DNA of 64,000 bases from Paguma larvata (Eukaryota > Chordata > Mammalia > Carnivora > Viverridae), in the NCBI GenBank assembly GCA_030068075.1, contig CM057824.1:126346414-126410413 (forward strand), written 5' to 3'. A model generated the notes under the pieces. It saw only the letters and a program-made list of their open reading frames with translations, made no database searches and was not told the DNA's origin. Below, in pieces: positions 22,977-34,241 of the stretch. Position 1 is the stretch's first letter. Each line of letters begins with the position of its first letter. The position numbers were made by a program, and so were the translations under genes.

Positions 22977-24288
22977 GTATTATAGCTTGAAGAAGTTATG
23001 AGCTAACTATAGGAAGTCATATTTTTAGTGACTCTCTGGAATCTTCCATTTTAAATTTGCTTTGGGCGATTTATAATTCTAGTGGTATTCACTCTGGATT
23101 GATACTTTGCTTGAGTAGTTTAGTTTTGATTTTTGTTAGAAACTAATATATAGTTGACATTAATGATTATTTTAGTGTTTAAAATTAAATATTTTCACTG
23201 TCAACCGGTAATGCTCATGGTACTGAAATAGATGCAAAGTTAAACTCATCTTTAAAAAATCCGAAAAAAAAGGGATACCCGGCTGGCTCAGTCAGTAGAG
23301 CATGTGACTCTTGAACTCTGGATCGTGAGTTTGAGCCCTACATTAGGTGAAGAAATTATTAAAAAAAAAAAAAATACAAAGTTAAACTAACCTTAAAAAT
23401 TTCTTCTTGTAGGAAACTAAATATCACTCTTGAGATTTCCATTAAAATGAATGGTGACTGGGTTTTTCTCCTTAACACAGGAGATATGAACTCAGGTACT
23501 TACTAGGGCCTCACGGAGTCTTTATAAAGAAGGGAAGCAAGTATGTGTTCACTGGTCTGCAGGGGAAGCCTAGAGACCACATCCCTGTGGAGAGGGAGTG
23601 CCTCCTATCTGCACTAGGGGGCGGTGTCATGTGTGGTACCACGTGTGAATGCCTCTTAATGTTTGTGAGAGCTTCCCAAAAGATGCCAGAATCTAGACAG
23701 TCAGAAATGTTCTGTAATTCAAAGTCTACAAGCTGAAATGTGGGCTGAGATGTCCCAGTTTGCAACCTCGGATTAATCCGTATCTCTTGCTTTAGTATTA
23801 ATTTTCAAATTAATAGCCCCTCAATTTTTAAACAAAAATAATATACCATATTTCAGTAATTTTTATTTTTAAAGGGTATCAGTAATCATATTAAAAACTA
23901 ATCAGAGGTAAAAGGTAGGATGATAATATTAGTCACAATCTTAGTCATGAGACCAGATGACAGATCTAAAAATAAAGACAGTCTCAGGATATGGAACTGT
24001 CTGTTTTCATTTTCCTATTGGGTTACAACTTAGAGAGCAGTATTTAAAACATAACAGTATATGGACACATTCAGTTGTAATCAGCTTTGTTTTCCTTAAT
24101 TTGGAGAACATTTAAGTTATTTCTTAAATGTATCTTCAGTTTTAACATCTTCATTTGAAAGCAAAAATAATTTCATTGTTGAGAAAGACTTATTCAAGTG
24201 TTCTTATCATGTTTTATAACAATTATTGAAAACAACCAAATGTGCTTTATATACAGCTTAAAGCATTTGTACATTTTATGGTTAACAG
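22977..24288 (+). other. Intron between exons F and G
   Basis: 1.3 kb. It holds a tRNA-Lys-like SINE (23272-23372). A higher-GC patch at about 23450-23770 is not a repeat I can name, and overlapping open frames on both strands there show no recognisable protein. The rest is AT-rich unique sequence. Confidence 0.75.
23272..23372 (+). mobile_element. tRNA-Lys-like SINE without CT tract
   Basis: The sequence from 23272 to about 23350 follows tRNA-Lys closely: cccggctggctcagtcagta, gagcatgtgactcttgaact and atcgtgagtttgagccctac (the B box). It then runs through ttaggtgaagaaattatt into poly-A. It is a simple tRNA-Lys-derived CAN SINE; the poly-A and broken acceptor stem argue against a working tRNA. 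Confidence 0.85.
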
Positions 24289-24447
24289 GTATTTAAGCTA
24301 TGGTTCGGGTCCCAAACGATTCCCCTTGGTAGATGTTCTACAGTATGCGTTGGAATTTGCTTCAAGCAAACCTGTTTGCACATCTCCTGTTGATGATATT
24401 GATGCTAGTTCCCCACCTAGTGGTTCCCTACCACAGACATTACCAAG
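24289..24447 (+). CDS. USP25: USP25 coding exon G (about residues 435-488)
   Basis: 159 nt: 1 nt completing Arg, 52 codons, 2 nt. The acceptor is ggttaacag and the donor AG|gtaaaa. It encodes [20 protein letters not shown] followed by [20 protein letters not shown] and a Ser/Pro-rich end. The segment around [14 protein letters not shown] lies in the catalytic-domain insertion. Structural work places the autoinhibitory motif of tetrameric USP25 in this region, but I have not verified the exact residues. The end, [11 protein letters not shown], appears one residue shorter than human. Confidence 0.96.
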
Positions 24448-25029
24448 GTAAAAAGTTTTCTTTATACAAGGGCCAGCTCTGTTACCTATAGTACACAATA
24501 ATAGTTGATGCCTTTAAAAAGGTTTTATAAAATGCACATTATGATTTATTTTAGTGGACTGTGAAATATTAGATTCATTTAGAAGATTGCATATCTTCTG
24601 GGTGCTTTCTTATGTTATTGTTTCAGTAGATTTTATGTTTGTGAATTGAAGTTTTCATCCTGTCTCTGTTTGGAATTGTACTTTAGGTTGTTTTGGTATA
24701 TATTTCTACCTTTTATCCATGAAACTACTGTTAAGTTAGTTTTTTCTGTAATGTAAGCAGATAAATATATAATTTCAGTATACATAAGGTTTATTGAAAT
24801 GATTAAACCACTTCTATAAAGCCACAGTTTCATTGTTATAATAATGTATTCTTCATATATTGGGAATCTCATTGGCTATTAAAGTAATTACATATTTCTT
24901 TTTTTTAAAGGAGTTTTCTGTTTGAGAATATAAGCCAATTTAATGCTGCGTGTTTAGCACAATTTTTGTCCAGAGCTTCAATTTAGAAAGAAAGTTTAAT
25001 AATAAATATTTCATGCTTTAAAAATATAG
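24448..25029 (+). other. Short intron between exons G and H
   Basis: 582 nt, AT-rich, no repeat or other feature recognised. Its acceptor (aaaatatag) has a poor polypyrimidine tract, and the nearest pyrimidine run (about 24893-24906) is more than 100 nt upstream. Confidence 0.8.
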
Positions 25030-25256
25030 CACAACAGAACAGCAGGGAACTCCTTCTGCAGAACTGCCAAGCACCTCACCTGCACCACTAGCTGCCGTTT
25101 CGTCGAGGTCAGTTGTACATAAACCATTCACACAGTCTCGGATACCTCCAGATCTGCCCATGCATCCAGCACCAAGGCACATCACAGAGGAAGAACTTTC
25201 TGTGCTAGAAAGCTGTTTACATCGCTGGAGGACAGAAATAGAAAATGACACCAGAG
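25030..25256 (+). CDS. USP25: USP25 coding exon H (about residues 488-564)
   Basis: 227 nt: 1 nt completing Ser, 75 codons, 1 nt. The acceptor is aaaatatag and the donor AGAG|gtaggc. It opens with a Ser/Thr/Pro-rich linker ([17 protein letters not shown], then [13 protein letters not shown]) that differs from the human residues at several places, so it is the fastest-evolving stretch in the window. It then enters the conserved part [20 protein letters not shown] and [15 protein letters not shown], which forms the returning helix of the insertion. The final G begins an Asp codon. Confidence 0.96.
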
Positions 25257-26973
25257 GTAGGCAGCTTCTCACCGTTATTTCAGTTGGATATGTATAATGT
25301 TAAAATTGAGAAGGGAAATCACTTCTGGATTTCATACATAAATATTATAAAGTTTTGTGTTTTTTTTTTTTTTTTTTAATTAGGAAGTTTTCTTTAATAA
25401 GATAAACTAGTCTGGCTACCTGTTTTTCTGATCTTAATATCAAGTTCAGAGAGACCAAAAGATTTTCCCTGGGCTACTTAGTTGATTAATGACATAGCAG
25501 ATGGTCTGATTTTCTAGTTTAGGCTCTAAATTTATATCAAACTGGTATTCACAGCTACTCCACTGGTGAAACATCATACAGCATTAAATTTTGTGTTCGT
25601 CAGTTAGGTTCTTCCCCTAATGCTTGTGTAATGGGTTAAATAGATTTAAAAAAAATGTTTTAGGTTTAAGAATTAGAAATATGACTTTTAGTTTTCAGTA
25701 TGCTCTATCAGAGATTTCCAGATATGATCTGATAGCTCAGCGCCTGCCTGGTATGGGTTTTAACTGGCATGTAGCAAAATTAGAAACTCAGGACAGGGCT
25801 CTGTTGGGAGTAGGAGTGTGCATGCGTGCGTGTGGGTCTGTGTTGGTGGTAAGTTGCCATCTGGCCTGTCCTGGTAGGAACTCTCCTTTATTCTGAAATT
25901 ATGTCTTTGCTGCTTTACTGTTGTTACAGTGCCCTTTTTCTTTTATTTTAATGCAGTCAGGTTAATATTTTATGATAGATTTTATTAGACTTTTTCCTTA
26001 CATGCCAAACAAAATATAATTTGCCATTGCCATTACCCAATTTTATCATAATTTTGTTTTCTTATGAAAAAAGAAAAATCTGTGAGCTACTGTTTTATAC
26101 CAAAAGATTGGAATTATGTTAAATAATCTGGATTGTTGGATTTTAGATGCCCAACTTAACTCTTTATAGACAATATATAAATAAAAAGCAGTCTTACTGT
26201 AATATAACATGATATAAATAGGGTATGATTATTGACTAACAGTTAGCTTTAGTGGCTGTGAATATTTCCCTTCGTATTTGTCATATATAAGGAAATTTTT
26301 TACATTTTAATTCATTAGTAAACATTTATTGAGTATTGGATAATTTTCTGCTGGACATGGAAGATTGTGTTTGTTTTTATAAGATTCCTTTCAAAGGGGT
26401 GGAAGCTAGGACGCTTTTGACATCAAGGTAGTCATTGAGGAAGGAAAGAAATGAACAGAGATAGAGTCTACTTTTTGGAGAAAACTGACACAGGTAGGTC
26501 ATTGTCAAGAGGTGAGAGGGAGGGAGGAATTAGGGATGAATCTCTTAGTTTCTAATACTGGTATGAATAGATGGATGGAATGTACTTTTGAAAAAAACAA
26601 ACCGGTGGGAGAGCAGGCCCCTACTGTGGAGGGGAAATAAGGAATATGACGAGTCCACTTTTGGCCATCTTAAGTTTGAGGAACTTGGGAGACATTCATA
26701 CAATAAGGTTTTGGATTTTAATACTTAATACTTTGGACCTTAACGATACTGTGGATCAGGTAAGATTTTCCTTGCAATATTTATTTACTCTCTTCTATCC
26801 CTGCAATTAGCTTTAGCATTATTTTTTAAACTTTGTGTAATATTCCAACATCTGAGTAGGATATAATTTACTTGGTCTCTATATGGATACTCACTGCAAA
26901 TAGTGCTGGCCAGCTACATTCACATTGACACACTTTTGTGAGTAGGATATATTCTTAAAAGTGTCATTTCTGG

Positions 26974-27188
26974 GGGCACTTGGGTGGCTCAGTTGGTTAA
27001 GCCTCCAACTTCGGCTCAGGTCATGATCTCGCAGTTAGTGGTTTCGAGCCCCACTTCTGAGCTGTCAGCACAGAGCCTGGAGCCTGCTTTAGATTCTCTG
27101 TCTCTCTCTCTTTCTGCCCCTCCCCTGCTCACACTCTGTCTCTCTTTCTCTCTCTCAAAAATAATTAAACATGAAAAAAAATTTTTTT
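26974..27188 (+). mobile_element. Felid SINE (SINEC), sense, with target-site duplication
   Basis: Head ggggcacttgggtggctcag and CT tract. A perfect 15-bp match, aagtgtcatttctgg, occurs at 26959-26973 and 27189-27203. The trailing gg may belong to the SINE head on the left. Confidence 0.95.
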
Positions 27189-27606
27189 AAGTGTCATTTC
27201 TGGTCCAAAGTGTGTATATTTCAAATTTTAAATTTTAACTGTTTAAAATTTTCCCTCCAAAACATTGAACAGGTTTTCATTCCCACTAACTGTGTGAAAG
27301 AGCCTGTCTCCTAACAATCTCCTTTCATCCTCCTAACTTTCTAAATTGTGGTAGCCTGAAAGTTGAAAGAATGATATTTTAGGGTCTTAATTTGCATTTA
27401 TTCTGTTTTTCTGTAAATTTCTCATTTATGACATTTACCCAATTTTTATATTGGACCATTCTCTTACTGCTTAATAGAAACTTTAATGGTATGGGTATTA
27501 ACTTGTTGCTTGGAGTATATGCTGTGAGTGTTATTTTCTCAGTTTGTCTTTGTCATTTGACCTTTAGTGTGTTGATTTTGTTTTGTTTTTATAATGTAGA
27601 TTTTCT

Positions 27607-27846
27607 TTTTTTTTTTTTTAACATTTTCATGTTTATTTTGAGAGAGAGGGAGAGAGCACGTGTATGTGCATGTGTGAGCATTGGCGTTGGGAGGGCAGAG
27701 GGAGAGGGAGCGAGAGAATCCTAATTAGGCTCCATGCTGTTAGTGCAAAGCCCGGTGTGGAGCTTGATCCCATGAACCATGAGGTCATGACTTGAGCTGA
27801 AATCAGGAGTTGATCATTTAACTGACTGAACCAGGCACGCAACCCC
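27607..27846 (-). mobile_element. Felid SINE (SINEC), antisense, with 17-bp target-site duplication
   Basis: Antisense copy flanked by tataatgtagattttct at 27590-27606 and 27847-27863, a perfect duplication showing a fairly recent insertion into the older L1. Confidence 0.95.
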
Positions 27847-28171
27847 TATAATGTAGATTTTCTCCAGTTTGGGGAAAAAGTCTTATCTTTTCCTTTATGG
27901 TTGCTAGATTTTTCTGTCAGTCTAAGAAAAAGGTCTTTCCCCACTCTGAAGTTATTAATATTTTTCGTAGTCTTGCACAGTTTCTTCCTGATTCTGTTCA
28001 ACAGCTTCATAGGTAGGGTATACTGTAATTTTATCATTTCCTCATTAATGGATATCTAGGTTGTCTTTAGTTTTTTAATTGTTATCGGCAATATAGTTGT
28101 GAATAATTTTGTAGAATGGATTCCTACTGTAAGTAGAGGTAGTAAGTTATTGGGAGTCTCCATATTATCAG

Positions 28172-28302
28172 GACTGTAAATTTTTATTCAGTTCAATAAA
28201 TGTATATAGAAGGTATGTTGTAATGTTATTTTACAATGGTGACTGTAAATTTTTATTCAGTTCAATAAATGTATATAGAAGGTATGTTGTAATGTTATTT
28301 TA
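28172..28302. repeat. Perfect 62-bp direct duplication (period 69 bp)
   Basis: 28172-28233 and 28241-28302 are identical over 62 nt, both starting gactgtaaatttttattcag. They are separated by caatggt. Confidence 0.97.
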
Positions 28303-28354
28303 TTTCAATTCAATCCAAAGTTTTCCTATTTTCTACAAATATGTAAGGAGCTTT

Positions 28355-28411
28355 AGATTTTTTATTTTATTATATTTTTTAAAGAGAGAGTGAGTGGAGG
28401 GAAAAGGCAGA

Positions 28412-28455
<44 letters not shown>

Positions 28456-28576
28456 CTTAAACAGCCTGCACGCTCAGTGCAGAGCCTGACTCAGGGCTCG
28501 ATCTCATGACTGCGAGATCATGACCTGAGCTGAAATTGAGTCAGACATTTAACCAACTGAGCCACCCAGGCACCCC
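28355..28576 (-). mobile_element. Felid SINE (SINEC), antisense, with expanded GA tract
   Basis: T-rich start, AG microsatellite, ctgcgagatcatgacctgag and end ctgagccacccaggcacccc. Confidence 0.93.
28415..28453. repeat. AG microsatellite (about 19 repeats) in SINE
   Basis: Uninterrupted AG run of about 38 nt, likely polymorphic. Confidence 0.93.
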
Positions 28577-28881
28577 TAGATTCAATTTTTATTGGAACTT
28601 ACCCTTGGTATATTTGAACAAAGTTCACTTTGATAGATTTGACTATCACATTTTCTGAGTGAACCATACTTGTTTCGGTTTTTAATTCTGCTTTGTGCTG
28701 TTTTTTATTAAGGAGAACTATATTTCGTTTTGAACAGACTCCCAATAGTGATGTTTTTTAGAATAGTTTAAAGAATTTTTCTTTATTTCTCTAACATATT
28801 GGTAGGAAAACCATTAGTCCCTATCTTATCTAGTAGAGACATACTTGATGTTAATCATTAAATGACATCTTCTATCTTCAG

Positions 28882-28952
28882 ATTTGCAGGAGAGCATATC
28901 AAGAATCCATCGAACAATTGAACTAATGTACTCTGACAAATCTATGATCCAA
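28882..28952 (+). CDS. USP25: USP25 coding exon I (about residues 564-587)
   Basis: 71 nt: 2 nt completing Asp, then 23 codons, ending in phase 0. The acceptor is tctatcttcag and the donor CAA|gtaagt. It encodes [18 protein letters not shown] then KSMIQ, an amphipathic helix at the end of the insertion leading back into the catalytic core. It is the smallest exon in the window. The downstream intron is short (666 nt). Confidence 0.97.
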
Positions 28953-29618
28953 GTAAGTTAAATTTTGAGTTGGTAAATGCTATCAAGATTATTTACATTT
29001 TTATTTATATTATTAACCTAGTTCTCCTTATATATTTTGTTATAAAATTGCTGATCTTAAAGATTCCATATTAATATTTCCCACATTGAGTTGTATTCTC
29101 ATACTATATTTGTTGTTTATTCTCTTGACTATTTTACAGTAAAACCGAGCAAAATTTTTTAGGTCATAATATTTAAAAAAAGTACAAGGGAGAAATTACA
29201 TGATCATTAAAGTTTTGAAATTACATGATCACTAAAGATGTTGAGGTTGTTGAGGGGGAAGTTTATAGGGCTCAGTTACATTTTAACTTTTGGTGTACAT
29301 TATGTAGGTCATGTTGCTAATTCATCAATTTATAATTGTGAAGATTTAGCTAAATCGCACTGTATAAAAATACTCATAAGTTCTTTATTGGAAGGAAATA
29401 CATTTCAAAGTTTTGAAAATCATTCTATTTATATACATCCTTGAGCTTATTTATTTTCCCTTTTTTGTTTCATCGTGTAATTTTTTCAAAATTTTAATCA
29501 CAGTTTTGTTAAAAACATACTCTTCTATGATAGTCTCCGATCAGATAGTTTATGGGTTTCATGGCATGTGGTATTAATAGGCTTAACTGTGGTTAAACTC
29601 TGCTGTTTTTGCATTTAG
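28953..29618 (+). other. Short intron between exons I and J
   Basis: 666 nt of AT-rich sequence. A near-perfect short repeat, ttacatgatcattaaag / ttacatgatcactaaag, occurs at about 29197-29213 and 29221-29237. No mobile element is recognised. Confidence 0.8.
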
Positions 29619-29847
29619 GTTCCTTATCGCTTACATGCTGTTTTAGTTCATGAAGGCCAAGCTAATGCCGGGCACTACTGGGCATACATTTTTGATCATC
29701 GTGAAAACAGGTGGATGAAGTACAATGATATTGCTGTGACAAAATCATCATGGGAAGAGCTAGTGAGGGACTCTTTTGGTGGTTATAGAAATGCCAGTGC
29801 ATACTGTTTAATGTACATAAATGATAAGGCTCAATTCTTAATAAAAG
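29619..29847 (+). CDS. USP25: USP25 coding exon J with catalytic His (about residues 588-664)
   Basis: 229 nt: 76 codons plus 1 nt. The acceptor is gttttt gcatttag and the donor AAAG|gtaaga. It encodes the USP His box, [20 protein letters not shown] followed by [12 protein letters not shown]. The catalytic His codon (GHYWAY) is at 29673-29675 and corresponds to human His607. The next block, [16 protein letters not shown], carries the Asn-Asp pair that supplies the third member of the triad. YCLMYINDK near the end is the conserved closing strand of the domain. All expected catalytic residues in this exon are intact. One change from the human sequence as I remember it is HRENR for HRESR. Confidence 0.98.
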
Positions 29848-31207
29848 GTAAGAACATGAAATATATAGGGTGGTTTATATTTTTAAATAAGTAGCCCTTT
29901 TATGTGACTCCAGTTTCTGGTATGATTGATGAAGTGTAATTGACTCAGAGGGTGATTGGATATGATTAGCAAATGCATTTGGCCTATTGTAAGAGAGAAA
30001 CTAGAATTGAAGAGTAATGTGATCAAGGCTGACCTTTGGAATATATTTTGTATTCAAAGCTAACTATGTAGGAACTATTATAAAATGTAAATCTGGCCTG
30101 TTTCTCCTAGCTAAAATCCATACATTAACTCATGTTTAAGCTCCTCAACGTAATATATAAGGCCTCTGTTTTCTGGCCTCTGTCTCTCAAGCTTCATTTA
30201 TAACCATTGTCCATTTCAAACTTTATATCCTTTACTGATATTCGAACTGCTTGTTGTATTCTCTTCACACCAAATGATTTCACACATTTATATCTATATT
30301 TTTTTATTTTTATGTTTCGGCAGTAATGTTCTTATTTCTTTCCTCTTTTGTCTAATATCTGCTCATCTGTCAAGATTCAATTCAAGTATCACTTGATCTT
30401 GCATTTAGGTTCCTTTTTTGACCTCTACCAAAAAATATCTCTCCTTGTGTTTTCACAGCATACCACTGTCACGCACTTACGTGTTTTGGAATTGTATGTT
30501 GACATGCCTTTTCCACTTCACTCTGATCTGCTCAGAGGCAGGGGCCATGTCATACTATGTCTTAATAGTTTTTTTTTATTATATTCTAACGTAGGTTTTG
30601 CATATAGGAAAATTTTAAAGGTTCATTTAAACCAATGTAATCGACTTTCCAACACTAGCTAGTCAGTCCAGACTGAAATGTATTTCGTTGTTCAGTAAAT
30701 CTTTTAAATACTACTTATATAATGTTTTAAATATCTTGCTGTATCGATTAGTTTTCAGACTGCATTTAAGTATATTGCTGTATTTAACTGCTTAGGTAAA
30801 AAATAATTTTAGTTCTATTTTGAGCTTAATAAGGTTATGAGTTATTCTCATTTTGTGATAATTTTTATTTCATAAATAATCAAACATCTAGTATTTTCTT
30901 ACAATAGAAAAAGTAGTACTATGTCACTGTTTGAGTAGTAGATGATTTTGGCTTTATATCTTGTTCCATTTTTTTACTCTTTAGATTAAAAAGAAAAAGG
31001 TGAAAACATTTCCCATAATGGATTATCAAATGTTTGCATCATTGTTTTTCCAAACATTTGTTTGAGTTTTCTTTTAATTTTTAAAATTGATTTCCTAAGT
31101 GGTAATAATTCATACTTTAAATCCCATTTGAAATGCATCCTATTTTGAGCTTAGCATTTTTCCTTTAATTCTTAATTTTATATTAGTTTTTGAAATATGA
31201 TTTGCAG
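29848..31207 (+). other. Intron between exons J and K
   Basis: 1.4 kb. It holds a sense L2 fossil at about 30095-30570. The remainder is AT-rich with nothing recognised. Confidence 0.8.
30095..30570 (+). mobile_element. L2 LINE fossil, sense
   Basis: Degenerate L2 3' half: gattcaattcaagtatcact near 30375, ctctgatctgctcagaggca near 30520 and ggggccatgtcatactatgt. Confidence 0.6.
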
Positions 31208-31408
31208 AGGAGTTAAATAAAGAAACTGGGCAGGCTCTTGTTGGAGTAGAAACATTACCACCGGATTTAAGAGATTTTGTTGAGGAAGACAATCAGCGAT
31301 TTGAAAAAGAACTAGAAGAATGGGATGCACAACTTGCCCAGAAAGCTTTGCAGGAAAAACTTCTAGCATCTCAGAAGTTGAGGGAATCAGAGTCTTCTGT
31401 AACAAAAG
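31208..31408 (+). CDS. USP25: USP25 coding exon K (about residues 664-731)
   Basis: 201 nt: 2 nt completing Glu, 66 codons, 1 nt. The acceptor is gatttgcag and the donor AAAG|gttagt. It encodes [20 protein letters not shown], then [20 protein letters not shown] and [20 protein letters not shown]. This is the end of the catalytic domain, followed by a highly charged, probably coiled-coil helix ([20 protein letters not shown]) connecting to the C-terminal domain. Conservative changes from human ([14 protein letters not shown]) suggest normal divergence. Confidence 0.97.
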
Positions 31409-31908
31409 GTTAGTATAGTTTTATAAAATTGTATTTTATTATCAATATATTTATTATTGATATTTTATTATAATAAAATATGCTCATTTAAAAAGAACTG
31501 TAGTTAAAGTATGAAGAAACCAGTAAAAATCATTGAAATTCCATCAGTCAGAGACAACCACAGATAACAGTTTAGTTTAACGTTAACCCTTTGCCAGACA
31601 GCACTGTATACACATATACATTTTTTTCAAGTTAAATAAGATGATTCTGCTAGCTCTTTCTTTACCTGTACTGACTACTTTGATTGGGATTGACCCTTGG
31701 CCAGAAGCATAGGAAAGCCATGAAACAAGCAAGTAATCCACCTTTTCAGTAAAGCTATCAGGAGAGTGAACTCTGTAATTTCCCAGTTGGGCAAAATAAC
31801 TCTATTGTTATGTTCATATATATTTTGTTTGTACTTTATGTAATATTTTGTGCAATTATACTATTATTATAGAGCAATTATTTGATTTTTTTCAGAATTT
31901 TTAAAATT

Positions 31909-32110
31909 TATTTTTAAAGTTTATTTATTTATTTTGAGAGAGGGAGAGAGAGAGCAGGGGAAGGGACAGAGAGGAAGAGGGATAGAGAGAATCCCAAGCA
32001 AGCTCTGTTCTGTCAGCGCAGAACCTGACGTGTGGCTTGAACCCACAAACTGGGATCATGATCCGAGCCAGCCAATACCAAGAGTCTGATGCTTAACAGA
32101 CTGAGCCACT
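31909..32110 (-). mobile_element. Felid SINE, antisense, head-truncated, with 20-bp duplication
   Basis: ttttcagaatttttaaaatt occurs at 31889-31908 and 32111-32130, bracketing the element exactly. The SINE stops at ctgagccac, so the first ~12 nt of the tRNA head are absent. Confidence 0.93.
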
Positions 32111-32341
32111 TTTTCAGAATTTTTAAAATTAAAAGCAAAAATTAGTTGAAACTAACTTTTAATTATTTTAAGTTAAAATGTGTATAGACCCATAAAACAG
32201 AGGTCAAGGTATAAAAACATAAATATTTAAAAATATTCTAAAGTTATTAGCTGATGAAATCAATAAAATATTCAGAGTAAACCCAGTACAAAAATAAACA
32301 TGATTCTAGGAAAATTGAAAATAAAATGTCTTCCAATTTTT

Positions 32342-32546
32342 AAAAATTGTTTTATTGTTTTTTATTTTTTGAGAGAGAGACAGCAAGCTGGGGAGGGGCA
32401 GAGAGAGGGAGACACAGAATCTGAAGTAGGTTCCAGGTTTTGTATTGTCAGCATAGAACCCGATGTGGGGCTCGAACTCACAAACTGTGAGATCATGACC
32501 TGAGCGGAAGTCAGATGCTTAACTTACTGAGCCACCCAGGTGTCCC
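32342..32546 (-). mobile_element. Felid SINE (SINEC), antisense
   Basis: T-rich start, GA tract, aactgtgagatcatgacctg and end ctgagccacccaggtgtccc. Confidence 0.93.
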
Positions 32547-34017
32547 ATCTTCTGATTTTTTTTTTTAAATATTACTTTCGTTATCACAGAGTTGTTAATA
32601 TATGTTAGGGCAACATATTTTCTACTGTGAAAATGTGCTATTTCTCTGTAGTAGTTGGAGAAATGAGAAGAGATAAATGCAATATTTTTGTCAAACTCAT
32701 TTGTCTCATTTTTTTATAATTCTCAGTGAATCTTTTCAAATGACCTTATTATGCAACATCTGCATATTTTCTTTTTATTTTTTAAGAATGCATTTTAGGT
32801 GTTTGTTTAATTTCATCTTTTACAGATAGATTTCCATACAGATTACCTAAGTGAATTTCATCATTATCATTTGAACTTTAGAAGAAATTGCTCTCTCAGT
32901 GGAAGACGTACAGTACCACAATATGGTATTGGGAACGATGTAGGCACATCAGATGTGCCAGATATGTCCAGACGTGTTGACTTGTTTTCGTATAAATTGA
33001 ATAGTTGAGTCCTTGATCGTGATGTTAATAGTCATTGATTCAGAATTTTTAAAAAACCAAATAGTGGTATTACACCAGAACCACCATTGCAGTGTGGTAA
33101 ACTGTACCATGATGCAGGACTGTGTTTCTTTCCATACAGTAAGAGGCACCGTGTAGGCCACTTGAGTGTCTGTGGTTTTACAATATATCAGTTTCATTTT
33201 AGCAACTTTGTCTAGTCCAGTAGGAAATGAAATAATTCAGTAAGTATCAAGAGGTTTCTGTGATCAAGCCATAGCGTATATACATTATTGTTCCTTTCAT
33301 TTTTGAGCCAATTCCATCTCTTCATGATTGCATCCCTTAGCCCCCCCTTATCTTCTCTACATATCCTTCCCAGACTTCTCCCTGGAACTTACTTCAGTGG
33401 AGCTACTTTGTTATACTTCCATTAGCTTTTAGGCACACCTTTTCCATGTGGCTATTCTTATTACTGGGGAATGTGGCTGCCTAATTGGCATAAGTGATGG
33501 TGGTATCTAAGCACTCAGATGAAGGTGAACCCTACATTCATTGGTTAAGCTCCATCTCTGTTCTTGGCTCACCAGTATTTTGCGGCACCAAAATATTGAA
33601 TGCTATACAGTTTCCTCTTTGTCTTGTCTCACAAGATTAAACTTACAGACTTACCACATTTTATTTCTGCTTAAACTAATACATGTTCCCCATTAATATT
33701 CTTGTCTGACAGGACTAAACAACTTTGCTCTACCATTTATATTCTCTCTGTATAAAAGGCCACATTTATATGCCCCATACCCGTTATCCCAATTAATACT
33801 TCCTACCATATACTTTAAATGCTGTTTTACAATTTCAAAAAATACTCGTGGGTATTGGCCATATATTTTCATGTCTCTCTTTTTAATATTAAAGAGAAAT
33901 TTGAGAATGCAGATGTATTTCTGAGAGGAATCAGAATAACTAAAATATAAAGAGACACAAATGGTCAGTTCACATATAACTATTATGGTAATTATCTTTC
34001 AGATTGGGTTTTTATTT

Positions 34018-34241
34018 TATTTTATTTTATTTATTTATTTTTAACGTTTATTTTTGAGAGACATAGAGACAGAGCGTGAGCAGGGGAAGGACAGAGAGAG
34101 AGGGAGACACAGAATCGGAAGCAGGCTCCAGGCTCTGAGCTGACAGCACAGAGCCCGACGTAGGGCTCGAACTCACTGACCGCGAGATCATGATCTGAGC
34201 TGAAGTCGGCCGCTTAACCGTCTGAGCCACCCCGGCGCCCC
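34018..34241 (-). mobile_element. Felid SINE (SINEC), antisense
   Basis: A TTTTA/TTTA-rich tail (34010-34047) precedes the GA tract. It contains acagagcccgacgtagggct and ends in gccaccccggcgcccc. A short flanking match, aga(t/c)tggg, is seen on both sides. It is one of the better preserved copies. Confidence 0.94.

Larger units (their letters stand above)
26860..28140 (-). mobile_element. Old L1, antisense, with two nested SINEs
   Basis: Antisense L1 signatures in order: ggttttcattcccactaact near 27272, gggtcttaatttgcatttat near 27382, and atcttttcctttatggttgc near 27885. SINEs at 26974 and 27607 interrupt it. Confidence 0.65.
25257..28881 (+). other. Intron between exons H and I
   Basis: 3.6 kb. 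From about 26860 to 28140 it is an old antisense L1 with two SINEs nested in it (26974-27188, 27607-27846). A perfect 62-bp tandem duplication (28172-28302) and an antisense SINE (28355-28576) follow. A poly-T run lies at about 25362-25378. In 25380-26860 I recognise nothing firmly, although 26330-26720 reads like an old interspersed repeat. Confidence 0.75.

Noticed and set aside
23272..23350. Functional tRNA-Lys gene
   Set aside because: The A-tail, mismatched acceptor stem and SINE-like trailing sequence show a retroposon and not a tRNA gene.
28415..28453. AG run as a functional purine switch or CRISPR-like repeat
   Set aside because: It is the expanded GA tract of an antisense SINE. Similar tracts at 55345-55375 and (as CT) 21045-21073 have the same origin.
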